This document shows positions 53,432-62,900 of a DNA stretch of 64,000 nucleotides, piece after piece. The first letter of the stretch is position 1, and each line of letters begins with the position of its first letter. Under the pieces are notes generated by a model. It had not been told where the DNA came from. It saw nothing but the letters and a program-made list of their open reading frames with translations, and did no database searches. The DNA lies in NCBI RefSeq assembly GCF_010548375.1, contig NZ_JAAGLY010000036.1:1-64000 (forward strand), given 5' to 3'. Origin of the DNA: Streptomyces sp. SID13726 (GTDB lineage: Bacteria; Actinomycetota; Actinomycetes; Streptomycetales; Streptomycetaceae). Made by a program: the position numbers and the translations under genes.

Positions 53432-54418
53432 ATGGCAAAGAAGAGTGCTGGTGACGATCCCCTCGCTCCTGTGACCCTCGCTGTGGGGCAGGAGGAGCTG
53501 TTGCTCGACCGGGTTGTGCAGGAGGTGGTCGCCGCCGCGCGGGCCGCCGACGCGGATACGGATGTGCGGGATCTGGCTTCGGAGCAGTTGCAGCCGGGGA
53601 CGCTGGCCGAGTTGACCAGTCCGTCGTTGTTCGCGGAGCGCAAGGTCGTGGTCGTGCGCAACGCGCAGGATCTCTCCGCCGACACCGTCAAGGATGTGAA
53701 GGGGTATCTCGGGGCGCCCGCCGAGGAGATCACCCTGGTGCTGCTGCACGCGGGGGGCGTGAAGGGCAAGGGGCTGCTCGACGCCGCGCGGAAGGCGGGG
53801 GCCCGGGAGGTCGCCTGTCCGAAGATGACCAAGCCGGCGGACCGGCTGGCGTTCGTGCGGCAGGAGTTCCGGGCGACCGGGCGGTCCGCGACGCCGGAGG
53901 CGTGCCAGGCGCTCGTCGACTCCATCGGCAGTGATCTGCGGGAGCTGGCGTCCGCGGTGTCCCAGTTGGTCGCGGATGTCGAGGGGACGATCGACGAGGC
54001 CGTGGTCGGGCGGTACTACACCGGGCGGGCCGAGGCGTCGAGCTTCACGGTCGCGGATCGGGCGGTGGAGGGGCGGGCCGCGGAGGCGTTGGAAGCGTTG
54101 CGGTGGTCGCTGGCGACGGGGGTGGCGCCGGTGATGATCACCAGTGCGTTGGCTCAGGGGGTGCGGGCGATCGGGAAGCTGTCGTCGGCTCGGGGTGGGC
54201 GGCCTGCGGATCTCGCGCGTGAGTTGGGGATGCCGCCGTGGAAGATCGATCGGGTGCGGCAGCAGATGCGGGGGTGGACGCCGGATGGGGTGGCGGTTGC
54301 GTTGCGGGCGGTTGCTGAGGCGGATGCGGGGGTGAAGGGCGGGGGGGATGATCCGGAGTACGCGCTGGAGAAGGCGGTTGTGGTGATTGCTCGGGCGGCT
54401 CGGTCTCGGGGGCGGTAG
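53432..54418 (+). CDS. holA: DNA polymerase III subunit delta
   Basis: 328 residues. The clamp-loader wrench subunit: VTLAVGQEELLLDRVVQEVV at the start, SLFAERKVVVVRNAQDLSAD in the AAA-like domain, and the C-terminal ALEALRWSLATGVAPVMI and WKIDRVRQQMRGW collar motifs. Start assigned at MAKKSAGDD. rpsT follows convergently, as in many bacteria where holA and rpsT are neighbours. Confidence 0.95.
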   Translation: MAKKSAGDDPLAPVTLAVGQEELLLDRVVQEVVAAARAADADTDVRDLASEQLQPGTLAELTSPSLFAERKVVVVRNAQDLSADTVKDVKGYLGAPAEEITLVLLHAGGVKGKGLLDAARKAGAREVACPKMTKPADRLAFVRQEFRATGRSATPEACQALVDSIGSDLRELASAVSQLVADVEGTIDEAVVGRYYTGRAEASSFTVADRAVEGRAAEALEALRWSLATGVAPVMITSALAQGVRAIGKLSSARGGRPADLARELGMPPWKIDRVRQQMRGWTPDGVAVALRAVAEADAGVKGGGDDPEYALEKAVVVIARAARSRGR

Positions 54419-54450
54419 GTATTTGAGCGGTGTTCGGGGTTACGTCCCGG

Positions 54451-54480
54451 GTGCGGGTGCGGGTGCGGGTGCGGGTGCGT
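54451..54480. repeat. GTGCGG hexamer repeat, five units
   Basis: Four perfect GTGCGG units and a final GTGCGT lie 32 bases past the holA stop. Confidence 0.85.
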
Positions 54481-54586
54481 TGAGGCCGGCTGTGGGGGTG
54501 GGGTTCTGGCCAGCCTTGCTGGAGGGGTGCTGTTGCGCGCTTGGGGGTGCCGCGTGTTGTCGTAGGGCGTTTGCGGCGTGCGTTGT

Positions 54587-54623
54587 GGCTGGTCGCGCAG
54601 TTCCCCGCGCCCCTTCGGGGCGC
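54587..54623. repeat. Dispersed intergenic repeat with terminal palindrome
   Basis: GGCTGGTCGCGCAGTTCCCC followed by GCGCCCC (54607-54613) and its inverted partner GGGGCGC (54617-54623). The first part is nearly identical to 59341-59367, and a diverged copy is at 31001-31025. Confidence 0.75.
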
Positions 54624-54648
54624 CGGGCCCCGGGCTGAGAGCACACGA

Positions 54649-54694
54649 AAGCCCCGGCGGTCCCGCCCTGGGGAAGGGCGGTGCACCGGGGCTT
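54649..54694. terminator. Terminator between convergent holA and rpsT
   Basis: An outer 9-bp stem (54649-54657 with 54686-54694) encloses an inner 6-bp stem (54663-54668 with 54676-54681). It lies about 150 bases beyond the rpsT stop and 230 beyond holA. Confidence 0.65.
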
Positions 54695-54847
54695 CGCGCA
54701 AGCTGTCGAGCCCGTACCCGCGTGGCGAACGCAGGCCGCGTACAGGCTCTGGGGGCCGGTCGGGAGCGGATGAGAGAGGGCCCGCTCGGGTCCTTCCGGC
54801 GATTCGGTCCCGTAGAACGGGGCCGGTCAGATCAGGAGTGGTCGGCC

Positions 54848-55108
54848 TTAGAGGGACGTGACCTTCGAAGCAAGCGCCGACTTCTTGTTGGCGGCCTGGT
54901 TCTTGTGGATGACGCCCTTGGAGACGGCCTTGTCGAGCGCACGCGCGGCAGCGCGCTGCAGCTCGGTGGCCTTCTCGGTGTCACCCGCGGCAGCGGCCTC
55001 ACGAGCCTTGCGGATCGCGGTCTTCAGGGAGGACTTGACGGCCTTGTTGCGCAGCCGAGCCTTCTCGTTGGTCTTGATCCGCTTGATCTGGGACTTGATG
55101 TTCGCCAC
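54848..55108 (-). CDS. rpsT: 30S ribosomal protein S20
   Basis: 86 residues. VANIKSQIKRIKTNEKARLR at the start, SSLKTAIRKAREA in the middle, and GVIHKNQAANKKSALASKV at the end are typical S20. The GTG start has AGAAGG upstream; the longer in-frame extension to 55237 is not supported. Single-gene transcript with its own promoter and terminator. Confidence 0.97.
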   Translation of the reverse strand: MANIKSQIKRIKTNEKARLRNKAVKSSLKTAIRKAREAAAAGDTEKATELQRAAARALDKAVSKGVIHKNQAANKKSALASKVTSL

Positions 55109-55176
55109 GAATGCCTTCTCTTTCTGAATTTTCCGAAGTGTGCCTCGCGCTGAGAGGGCATGAGACACAGCTGCCC

Positions 55177-55206
55177 AGACTACCAGCGGGCCCACGAGTG
55201 GCCCAA
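55177..55206 (-). promoter_or_regulatory. rpsT promoter
   Basis: On the minus strand, TTGGGC (55206-55201) and TAGTCT (55182-55177) are 18 bp apart, a good HrdB-type match about 70 bases upstream of the rpsT start. Confidence 0.6.
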
Positions 55207-55304
55207 ACCGGTCGCCGGTCCCCGCCCGTGGGACCATGGAGGCTACGTATCGATCCGACCCGAGACCGCAGACACTGCGGACGCCTCAAGAATCAGGACC
55301 CTGC

Positions 55305-57179
55305 GTGCCCGCGATCCCCAGCCATGTGCCCGAGCCGAGCCGTACCGACCCGGCGCTGATCCGCAACTTCTGCATCATCGCGCACATCGACCACGGCAAG
55401 TCCACGCTCGCCGACCGGATGCTCCAGCTCACCGGCGTCGTCGACCAGCGCCAGATGCGCGCCCAGTACCTCGACCGCATGGACATCGAGCGCGAACGCG
55501 GCATCACGATCAAGTCGCAGGCGGTGCGGCTGCCCTGGGCCCCGACCGAGGGTCCCGACCAGGGCACGGCCCACATCCTCAACATGATCGACACTCCGGG
55601 GCACGTCGACTTCACCTACGAGGTCTCGCGGTCGCTCGCCGCCTGTGAGGGCACCGTCCTCCTCGTCGACGCCGCCCAGGGCATCGAGGCCCAGACCCTC
55701 GCCAACCTCTACCTGGCGATGGAGAACGACCTCAAGATCATCCCCGTACTGAACAAGATCGACCTGCCGGCCGCGCAGCCGGAGAAGTTCTCCGAGGAGC
55801 TGGCCAACCTCATCGGCTGCGACCCGGCGGACGTCCTCAAGGTCTCCGCCAAGACCGGGGTCGGCGTCGACGCGCTGCTCGACAAGGTCGTACGGGAGAT
55901 CCCGGCGCCCGTCGGCGTCAAGGACGCGCCCGCGCGCGCGATGATCTTCGACTCGGTCTACGACTCCTACCGCGGTGTCGTGACGTACGTCCGTGTCATC
56001 GACGGCCAGCTCAACAAGCGCGAGCGCATCAAGATGATGTCGACCGGCGCGACCCACGAGCTGCTGGAGATCGGCACCAACTCGCCCGAGATGCTGGGCG
56101 CCGACGGGCTCGGGGTCGGTGAGGTCGGTTACCTCATCACCGGTGTGAAGGACGTCCGCCAGTCCAAGGTCGGTGACACCGTCACCAGCCAGTCGAAGGG
56201 GGCCACGGAGGCGCTCGGGGGCTACAAGGACCCGAAGCCCATGGTCTTCTCCGGGCTGTATCCGCTGGACGGCTCCGACTACCCGGAGCTGCGCGAGGCC
56301 CTCGACAAGCTCCAGCTCAACGACGCCGCGCTCGTCTACGAGCCGGAGACCTCCGCCGCGCTCGGCTTCGGCTTCCGCGTCGGCTTCCTGGGGCTGCTGC
56401 ACCTCGACGTGATCCGTGAGCGTCTGGAGCGCGAGTTCGGGCTCGACCTCATCGCGACCGCGCCGAACGTGGTCTACCGGGTCGTGATGGAGGACGGTAC
56501 GGAGCACACCGTCACCAACCCGAGCGAGTTCCCCGAGGGCAAGATCAACGAGGTGTACGAGCCCGTCGTACGAGCCACGATCCTCGCGCCCACCGAGTTC
56601 ATCGGCTCGATCATGGAGCTGTGCCAGACCCGGCGCGGCACCCTGCTCGGCATGGACTACCTGTCCGAGGACCGGGTCGAGATCCGCTACACGCTGCCGC
56701 TCGCGGAGATCGTCTTCGACTTCTTCGACCAGCTGAAGTCGAAGACCCGCGGGTACGCCTCGCTGGACTACGAGCCCACCGGTGAGCAGACGTCCTCCCT
56801 GGTCAAGGTGGACATCCTGCTGCACGGCGACAAGGTGGACGCCTTCTCGGCGATCACGCACAAGGACGCGGCCTACGCCTACGGCGTGCGCCTGGTCGCC
56901 AAGCTGCGCGAGCTCATCCCGCGGCAGGCCTTCGAGGTGCCGATCCAGGCCGCCATCGGCTCCCGGGTCATCGCCCGCGAGACCATCCGCGCCATCCGCA
57001 AGGACGTCCTCGCCAAGTGCTACGGCGGTGACATCTCCCGTAAGCGGAAGCTGCTGGAGAAGCAGAAGGAAGGCAAGAAGCGGATGAAGATGGTGGGTTC
57101 CGTGGAGGTTCCGCAGGAGGCCTTCATCGCGGTGCTCTCCAGCGATGACAGCGCGGGGTCGGGCAAGGGCAAGAAGTAA
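55305..57179 (+). CDS. lepA: Elongation factor 4 (LepA)
   Basis: A 624-residue translational GTPase. G1 AHIDHGKST is at residues 26-34, then ERERGITIKSQ, DTPGHVDF and NKIDLPAA. Domain V and the LepA-specific C-terminal domain follow (AIGSRVIARETIRAIRKDV, KCYGGDISRKRKLLEKQKEG). The GTG with AGGA upstream gives the family N-terminus; an ATG 23 codons upstream is possible but weaker. LepA rescues or back-translocates stalled ribosomes and aids 30S assembly. Confidence 0.96.
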   Translation: MPAIPSHVPEPSRTDPALIRNFCIIAHIDHGKSTLADRMLQLTGVVDQRQMRAQYLDRMDIERERGITIKSQAVRLPWAPTEGPDQGTAHILNMIDTPGHVDFTYEVSRSLAACEGTVLLVDAAQGIEAQTLANLYLAMENDLKIIPVLNKIDLPAAQPEKFSEELANLIGCDPADVLKVSAKTGVGVDALLDKVVREIPAPVGVKDAPARAMIFDSVYDSYRGVVTYVRVIDGQLNKRERIKMMSTGATHELLEIGTNSPEMLGADGLGVGEVGYLITGVKDVRQSKVGDTVTSQSKGATEALGGYKDPKPMVFSGLYPLDGSDYPELREALDKLQLNDAALVYEPETSAALGFGFRVGFLGLLHLDVIRERLEREFGLDLIATAPNVVYRVVMEDGTEHTVTNPSEFPEGKINEVYEPVVRATILAPTEFIGSIMELCQTRRGTLLGMDYLSEDRVEIRYTLPLAEIVFDFFDQLKSKTRGYASLDYEPTGEQTSSLVKVDILLHGDKVDAFSAITHKDAAYAYGVRLVAKLRELIPRQAFEVPIQAAIGSRVIARETIRAIRKDVLAKCYGGDISRKRKLLEKQKEGKKRMKMVGSVEVPQEAFIAVLSSDDSAGSGKGKK

Positions 57180-57219
57180 CCGCGGGTTACAGCCGGTTAG
57201 CTGTCGAATCGGATGGAAA

Positions 57220-57251
57220 GGGGTCCGTCGTGCGAAAGCGCGGCGGGCCCC
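57220..57251 (+). terminator. Terminator after lepA
   Basis: A 14-bp stem with four G:U pairs (57220-57233 with 57238-57251) is capped by a GAAA tetraloop. There is no T-tract, common for streptomycete terminators. Confidence 0.7.
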
Positions 57252-57347
57252 TACGCGTCCGTAGGGTCGCGCTCTGTGGGAAGTGACAGGCCGCCGCCCC
57301 TTACGAACCGGTCGGCCGCGCTTTACTCTGATCTCTGCTCGATAGTT

Positions 57348-57357
57348 ACTCGCGAGT
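57348..57357. promoter_or_regulatory. Palindrome upstream of the acyl-CoA synthetase gene, possible TetR-type operator
   Basis: A perfect 10-bp palindrome, ACTCGCGAGT, sits within a near-palindromic TTACTCGCGAGTTAA, 57 bases upstream of the GTG. Size and TTAC/GTAA-like flanks resemble operators of TetR-family fatty-acid regulators, but no regulator gene is adjacent. Confidence 0.45.
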
Positions 57358-57414
57358 TAAACAACAGCCGCAACCTGAGAGCCAGCCGCACTGTCGCGGG
57401 CCCCGGAGGATGTC

Positions 57415-59289
57415 GTGAGCGACACACAGACCCTGATCGAGAACCGTCCGCCGAGTGTGGCGACCGTCTTCCTGGAGCGCGTTGCGGCCACGCCGGACGC
57501 CGAGGCCTACCGGTACCCGGTGCCGGCGGCCTCCGGCCAGGGTCCTGACGACTGGAAGTCGCTGAGCTGGGCGCAGGCCGCGGAGCGGGTGTACGCCATT
57601 GCGGCCGGGCTGGTCGAGCTGGGGGTGCGGTCCGAGCAGCGGGTCGCCCTCGCCTCCTCGACCCGGATCGACTGGATCCTCGCGGACCTCGGCATCATGT
57701 GCGCCGGCGCCGCCACGACCACGATCTACCCGCAGACCAACGCCGACGAGTCGGCGTTCATCCTCTCCGACTCCGAGAGCCGGGTGCTGATCGCGGAGGA
57801 CGCGGCCCAGCTCGCCAAGGCGGTCGAGAAGCGCGGCGACCTGCCCGAGCTGACCCATGTCGTGGTGATCGACCCGGCGGGCGTGGAGACCAGCGACTTC
57901 GTGCTCACGCTCACCGAGCTGGAGGCCCGGGGCGCCGCCCGGCTGGAGAAGGACCCCGACCTCGTCAAGGAGCGGGTCGGCGCGATCACCAAGGACCAGC
58001 TCGCGACGCTGATCTACACCTCCGGCACCACCGGCCGTCCCAAGGGCGTACGGCTGCCGCACGACAACTGGTCCTACATGGCGAAGGCCACCGTCGCGAC
58101 CGGCTTGATCAGCGCCGAGGACGTGCAGTACCTGTGGCTGCCGCTCGCCCATGTCTTCGGCAAGGTGCTCACCTCCGGGCAGATCGAGGTCGGTCACGTC
58201 ACCGCCGTCGACGGCCGCGTCGACAAGATCATCGAGAATCTGCCGGTCGTGCAGCCGACGTACATGGCGGCCGTCCCGCGCATCTTCGAGAAGGTCTACA
58301 ACGGGGTCGCCGCGAAGGCCCGTGCGGGCGGCGGCGCCAAGTACAAGATCTTCCAGTGGGCCGCCGAGGTCGGCCGCGCCTACGCCAAGGAGAGCCAGGA
58401 CAACTTCCGGCGCACCGGCACCGCGGGGGCGTCCTTCGGGCTGAGCGCCAAGCACAAGGTGGCCGACGCGCTGGTCTTCTCGAAGATCCGGGAGGCGTTC
58501 GGCGGGAACCTGCGGGCCTGTGTCTCCGGGTCCGCCGCGCTCGCGCCCGAGATCGGCTACTTCTTCGCCGGCGCCGGCATCCACATCCTTGAGGGCTACG
58601 GCCTCACGGAGTCCTCGGCGGCCTCCTTCGTGAACCCGGGGGAGGCCTACCGCACCGGCACGGTCGGCAAGCCGCTGCCCGGTACGGAGGTACGCATCGC
58701 GGACGACGGGGAGATCCTGCTACGGGGCCCCGGGATCATGGAGGGCTACCACGGGCTGCCCGAGAAGACGGCCGAGGTCCTTGAGGCCGACGGGTGGTTC
58801 CACACCGGGGACATCGGTGAACTGTCGCCCGACGGGTATCTGAAGATCACCGACCGCAAGAAGGACCTCATCAAGACGTCCGGCGGCAAGTACATCGCGC
58901 CCGCCGAGGTGGAGGGGCAGTTCAAGGCGGTGTGCCCGTACGTCTCCAACATCCTGGTGCACGGGGCCGACCGGAACTTCTGCACGGCGCTCATCGCGCT
59001 GGACGAGGTGTCGATCCTCGACTGGGCCAAGGAGAACGGGCTCGAAGGAAAGCCATACGCGGAGGTCGTCGCTGCGCCGGTCACCGTCTCCATGGTTGAG
59101 GGGTATGTGAAGCAGCTCAACGAGGGGCTTCAGCGGTGGCAGACGATCAAGAAGTTCCGGTTGCTGCCGCGGGATCTTGATGTGGAGCACGGGGAGATCA
59201 CGCCTAGTCTCAAGCTGAAGCGGCCTGTTGTGGAGCGGGAGTACAAGGCGCTGATCGAGGAGATGTACGCGGGGTCGCGGGAGGCGTAG
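57415..59289 (+). CDS. Long-chain fatty acid-CoA ligase (AMP-binding)
   Basis: 624 residues of the ANL superfamily. The AMP motif is LIYTSGTTGRPKGVRLPHDN. ILEGYGLTESSA and DGWFHTGDIGELSPDGYLKI follow, and the linker motif DRKKDLIKTSGGKYIAP leads into the C-terminal domain. It activates fatty acids to acyl-CoA via acyl-AMP for beta-oxidation or lipid synthesis. GTG start, single gene with the palindromic site upstream. Confidence 0.94.
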   Translation: MSDTQTLIENRPPSVATVFLERVAATPDAEAYRYPVPAASGQGPDDWKSLSWAQAAERVYAIAAGLVELGVRSEQRVALASSTRIDWILADLGIMCAGAATTTIYPQTNADESAFILSDSESRVLIAEDAAQLAKAVEKRGDLPELTHVVVIDPAGVETSDFVLTLTELEARGAARLEKDPDLVKERVGAITKDQLATLIYTSGTTGRPKGVRLPHDNWSYMAKATVATGLISAEDVQYLWLPLAHVFGKVLTSGQIEVGHVTAVDGRVDKIIENLPVVQPTYMAAVPRIFEKVYNGVAAKARAGGGAKYKIFQWAAEVGRAYAKESQDNFRRTGTAGASFGLSAKHKVADALVFSKIREAFGGNLRACVSGSAALAPEIGYFFAGAGIHILEGYGLTESSAASFVNPGEAYRTGTVGKPLPGTEVRIADDGEILLRGPGIMEGYHGLPEKTAEVLEADGWFHTGDIGELSPDGYLKITDRKKDLIKTSGGKYIAPAEVEGQFKAVCPYVSNILVHGADRNFCTALIALDEVSILDWAKENGLEGKPYAEVVAAPVTVSMVEGYVKQLNEGLQRWQTIKKFRLLPRDLDVEHGEITPSLKLKRPVVEREYKALIEEMYAGSREA

Positions 59290-59340
59290 CGCGTCCGAGG
59301 AGGGGTGGCGGGGACTGCTTGGCGGCTTACGGTTCGTCGT

Positions 59341-59367
59341 GGCTTGTCGCGCAGTTCCCCGCGCCCC
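59341..59367. repeat. Dispersed intergenic repeat copy
   Basis: GGCTTGTCGCGCAGTTCCCC plus GCGCCCC, nearly identical to 54587-54613. It lies between the ligase stop and the convergent response-regulator gene. Confidence 0.7.
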
Positions 59368-59381
59368 CAAAGAAGCAAATC

Positions 59382-59927
59382 TCACCGTTTCTCCAGAAGG
59401 TGCCGGAGTTCCTTGATCCTGGTGCGTTGAGGGTCCGTCAGTTCCTCCTCCAGGTCCGCCAGTTGTTTGCCGACCTCCTCGTAGTCCGTCCGTTGGCGGG
59501 CCAGCAGGCGTTCCAGCTGCTGGTTCTTCCTGTGGAGGTCCAGGAAGACGCTGACCTTCGCGCGGAGCACCCACGGGTCGAACGGCTTGGTCAAGTAGTC
59601 GGCGGCGCCGGTGGCGTAGCCGCGGAAGGCGTAGCCCGAGTCGTCCTCGGCTCCGGTGAGGAAGATGATCGGGACGTCCTTCGTCTGGTCCAGGCGTTTG
59701 ATGTTGGCCGCGGTCTCGAAGCCGTCCATGCCCGGCATGCGGACGTCCAGGAGGACGAGGGCGAACGGGCGGCGGAGCAGGGCCTTCATCGCCTCCTCGC
59801 CCGAACGGGCGCGGACGAGTGGTTCGTTGAGGGACCCCAGGACGGCCTCCAGTGCGATCAGGTTGTCCTCCATGTCGTCGACCAGGAGGATGCCCGCACT
59901 CTCGTCGGTCGTTGCCTCAGTGCTCAT
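59382..59927 (-). CDS. CheY-like response regulator with coiled-coil tail
   Basis: 181 residues. A receiver domain has acidic residues in LLVDDME, the phospho-acceptor Asp61 in LVLLDVRMPGMDG, FLTGAEDD and the Lys of LTKPFDPW. The C-terminal 55 residues are a charged coiled coil (RKNQQLERLLARQRTDYEEV) rather than a DNA-binding domain. It lies 13 bases downstream of the hybrid kinase, so it is probably its partner. The arrangement resembles the streptomycete OsaA/OsaB osmoadaptation pair, but identity with OsaB is not shown. Confidence 0.88.
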   Translation of the reverse strand: MSTEATTDESAGILLVDDMEDNLIALEAVLGSLNEPLVRARSGEEAMKALLRRPFALVLLDVRMPGMDGFETAANIKRLDQTKDVPIIFLTGAEDDSGYAFRGYATGAADYLTKPFDPWVLRAKVSVFLDLHRKNQQLERLLARQRTDYEEVGKQLADLEEELTDPQRTRIKELRHLLEKR

Positions 59928-59940
59928 CTGACTGCCCCAT

Positions 59941-62900
59941 TCAGTCGTCCGTGGGCGGAACCACCGCCTCCGCCGCATCGGCCCGTTCCTCCGCGTCCAC
60001 GCCCTCGGGGTCCAGGAGTGCGCATACGACGGTCAGGAGCTGGTCGACGTCCACCGGCTTGGGTACGTAGTCGTTGGCGCCCCGCGCGATCGACTTCTCG
60101 CGGTCTCCCGGCATCGCCTTCGCGGTGAGCGCGACGATGGGCAGGCCGGTCCAGCGCGGGGTGCGGCGGATGGCGGCGATGGTCTCGTAGCCGTCCATCT
60201 CCGGCATCATGATGTCCATCAGGACGAGTTCGACGTCCGGGTTGCGCTCCAGGGTCTCGATGCCCTCGCGGCCGTTCTCCGCGTACAGCACCGGCATGCC
60301 GACCCGGCCCAGCACATGGGTGAGCGCGAAGACGTTGCGGATGTCGTCGTCGACGATCAACACCCGCCGCCCGGACAGGACTTGACCCGCCCGGCCGGAC
60401 TTCCACGCCTCCAGCTTGGTGGGCGCGGGCCAGGAGTCCTCGGCGTCGTGGGCGGTCGGATAGGGCTCGGTGGACAGGTCCTCCGGGGCCGGCAGGGCGC
60501 GGTCCTCGGCGGTGGGGCCGGCCGCCGTGTGACCGGGGCTGACGACGGGGACGTAGAGCGTGAAGGTGGAGCCGGTGCCCGGCTCGCTCTCGGCGACGAT
60601 ACGGCCGCCCAGCAGGCCCGCGATCTCCCGGCTGATGGACAGGCCGAGCCCGGTGCCGCCGTACTTGCGGTTGGTCGTGCCGTCGGCCTGCTGGAACGCC
60701 TCGAAGATCACCGGGAGTTTCTCCTGCGCGATGCCGATGCCGGTGTCGGACACCGCGAAGGCGATCACGTCGTCGCTGTCGCGGACGAACCGGTGCTCGG
60801 GGTCCTTGATCCGGTTGACGCGCAGCTCGACCCGTCCGGTGGCGGTGAACTTGATGGCGTTGGAGAGGAGGTTGCGCAGGATCTGCTGGAGGCGCTGCTC
60901 GTCGGAGTACATCTCGCGCGGCACGTCCTCGCCGACCGCCACCTCGAAGGCGAGCCCCCGGTCCAGGGTGAGCGGGCGGAAGGTGGCGTGGACGTAGTCG
61001 AGCAGCTTGATCAACGGCAGCTTCTTGGGGCGTACGTCCATCCGGCCGGCCTCGATCTTCGACAGGTCCAGGATGTCGTTGATCAGTTGCAGCAGGTCGG
61101 AGCCGGAGCGGTGGATCGTCGTCGCGAACTGCACTTCCTGGTCGGAGAGATGGCCGTCCGGATTGTCGGAGAGCAGTCTGGCCAGGATCAGCAGGGAGTT
61201 GAGCGGGGTGCGCAGTTCGTGGGACATGTTCGCCAGGAACTCCGACTTGTACTGGGAGCTGGTGGCCAACAAGGCCGCCTTCTCTTCCAGTTCGGCGTTC
61301 GAGCGCTGCAACTCGGCCTGCTGCATCTGGAGTTCGTCCGAGCGCTCCTGGAGCTGCATCGCCAGGCGTTGGGACTCGCCGAGCAGGGACTCGGTGCGGG
61401 AGTTGGCGATGATGGTGTTGATGGCGACGCCGATGGTGTTCACGAACTGGTCGAAGAAGGCCAGGTGGACATCGGAGAAGCGGGAGAAGGAGGCCAGCTC
61501 GATGACGCCGAGGAGCTTGTCCTCGAAGAGGATCGGGATGATGACGACGCTCGCCGGGGCCGCCTCGCCCAGACCGCTGTTGATCTTGATGTAGTCCGGC
61601 GGGGCCTCCTCCACCAGGATCCGCTTCTTCTCCCGGGCCGCCTGCCGGACCAGCCCGTGCACGGGCATGCCACCGGTGTCCACGGTCGCGCCCTGCGCGG
61701 AGCCGTAGCCCGCGATGAAGGCCAGTCCCTTTGCGGGAACGGTTGTGCGGAGCGAGGCTCCGTCCTCGTCCGGGTCGGCCAGGAAGAACGCCCCGTACTG
61801 GGCGTTCACCAGCGGGGTCAGCTCCCGCAGGATCAGGTCGGCGACCTCCATCAGGTCCCGGTGGCCCTGCATCAGGGCGGCGAGCCGGGCGAGGTTGGAC
61901 TCCAGCCAGTCCTTGGCGCGGGTGGTCTCGCGGAGGTTGGCCACCATCAGGTTGATGTTGTCCTTGAGCTCGGCGACCTCGCCCTGGGTCTCCACGGTGA
62001 TCGAGCGGGACATGTCGCCCTGCGCCACCGCGGAGGCCACCTCGGCGATCGCGCGGACCTGGGTGGTCAGGTTGGAGGCGAGTTCGTTCACGTTGGTTGT
62101 CAGGCGTTTCCAGGTGCCGTAGACGCCCTCGACCCTTGCCTGGCCGCCGAGTTGGCCCTCGGAGCCGACCTCTCGGGCCACGCGGGTGACTTCGGAGGAG
62201 AAGGAGGAGAGCGTGTCGACCATGGTGTTGATGGCGGTCTTCAGCTCCAGGATCTCGCCGCGTGCGTCCACGTCGATCTTCTTGGAGAGGTCGCCGTTGG
62301 CCACCGCGGTGGTGACCTGGGCGATGTTGCGGACCTGCGAAGTCAGGTTGTCCGCCATGTAGTTGACGTTGTCGGTCAGGTCCCGCCAGACGCCGGAGAC
62401 GCCCAGCACCTGGGCCCGCCCGCCCAGCCGGCCGTCGGTGCCGACCTCGCGGGCCACGCGGGTCACCTCGTCGGCGAAGGCCCGCAGCTGCTCCACCATC
62501 GTGTTGACGGTGTCCTTCAGTTCGAGGATCTCGCCGCGGGCGTCGACCGTGATCTTCTTCGACAGATCGCCGTTGGCCACGGCGGTCGTCACCTGGGCGA
62601 TGTTGCGGACCTGTGAAGTCAGGTTCAGGGCCATGAAGTTGACGTTGTCCGTCAAGTCCTTCCAGACGCCGGAGACGCCTCGCACCTGCGCCTGGCCGCC
62701 GAGGTTTCCTTCGGTGCCGACTTCGCGGGCGACCCTCGTCACTTCGTCGGCGAAGGCGGAGAGTTGGTCGACCATGGTGTTGATGGTGGACTTCAGCTCC
62801 AGGATCTCGCCCTTGGCCTCCACCGTGATCTTCTTGCCGAGGTCTCCCTGGGCCACGGCGGTCGAGACGAGGGCGATGTTGCGGACCTGTGAAGTCAGGT

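Larger units (their letters stand above)
54419..54847. other. 429-base convergent intergenic region (holA/rpsT)
   Basis: No gene is supported here. It holds a hexamer repeat (54451-54480), a dispersed-repeat copy with a short palindrome (54587-54623), and the large terminator hairpin at 54649-54694. The remaining sequence is GC-rich and featureless. Confidence 0.7.

Noticed and set aside
59928..59978. Longer N-terminus for the response regulator
   Set aside because: The extra 17 residues are Arg/Trp-rich, overlap the kinase stop region, and precede a normal receiver start; the internal ATG is better.
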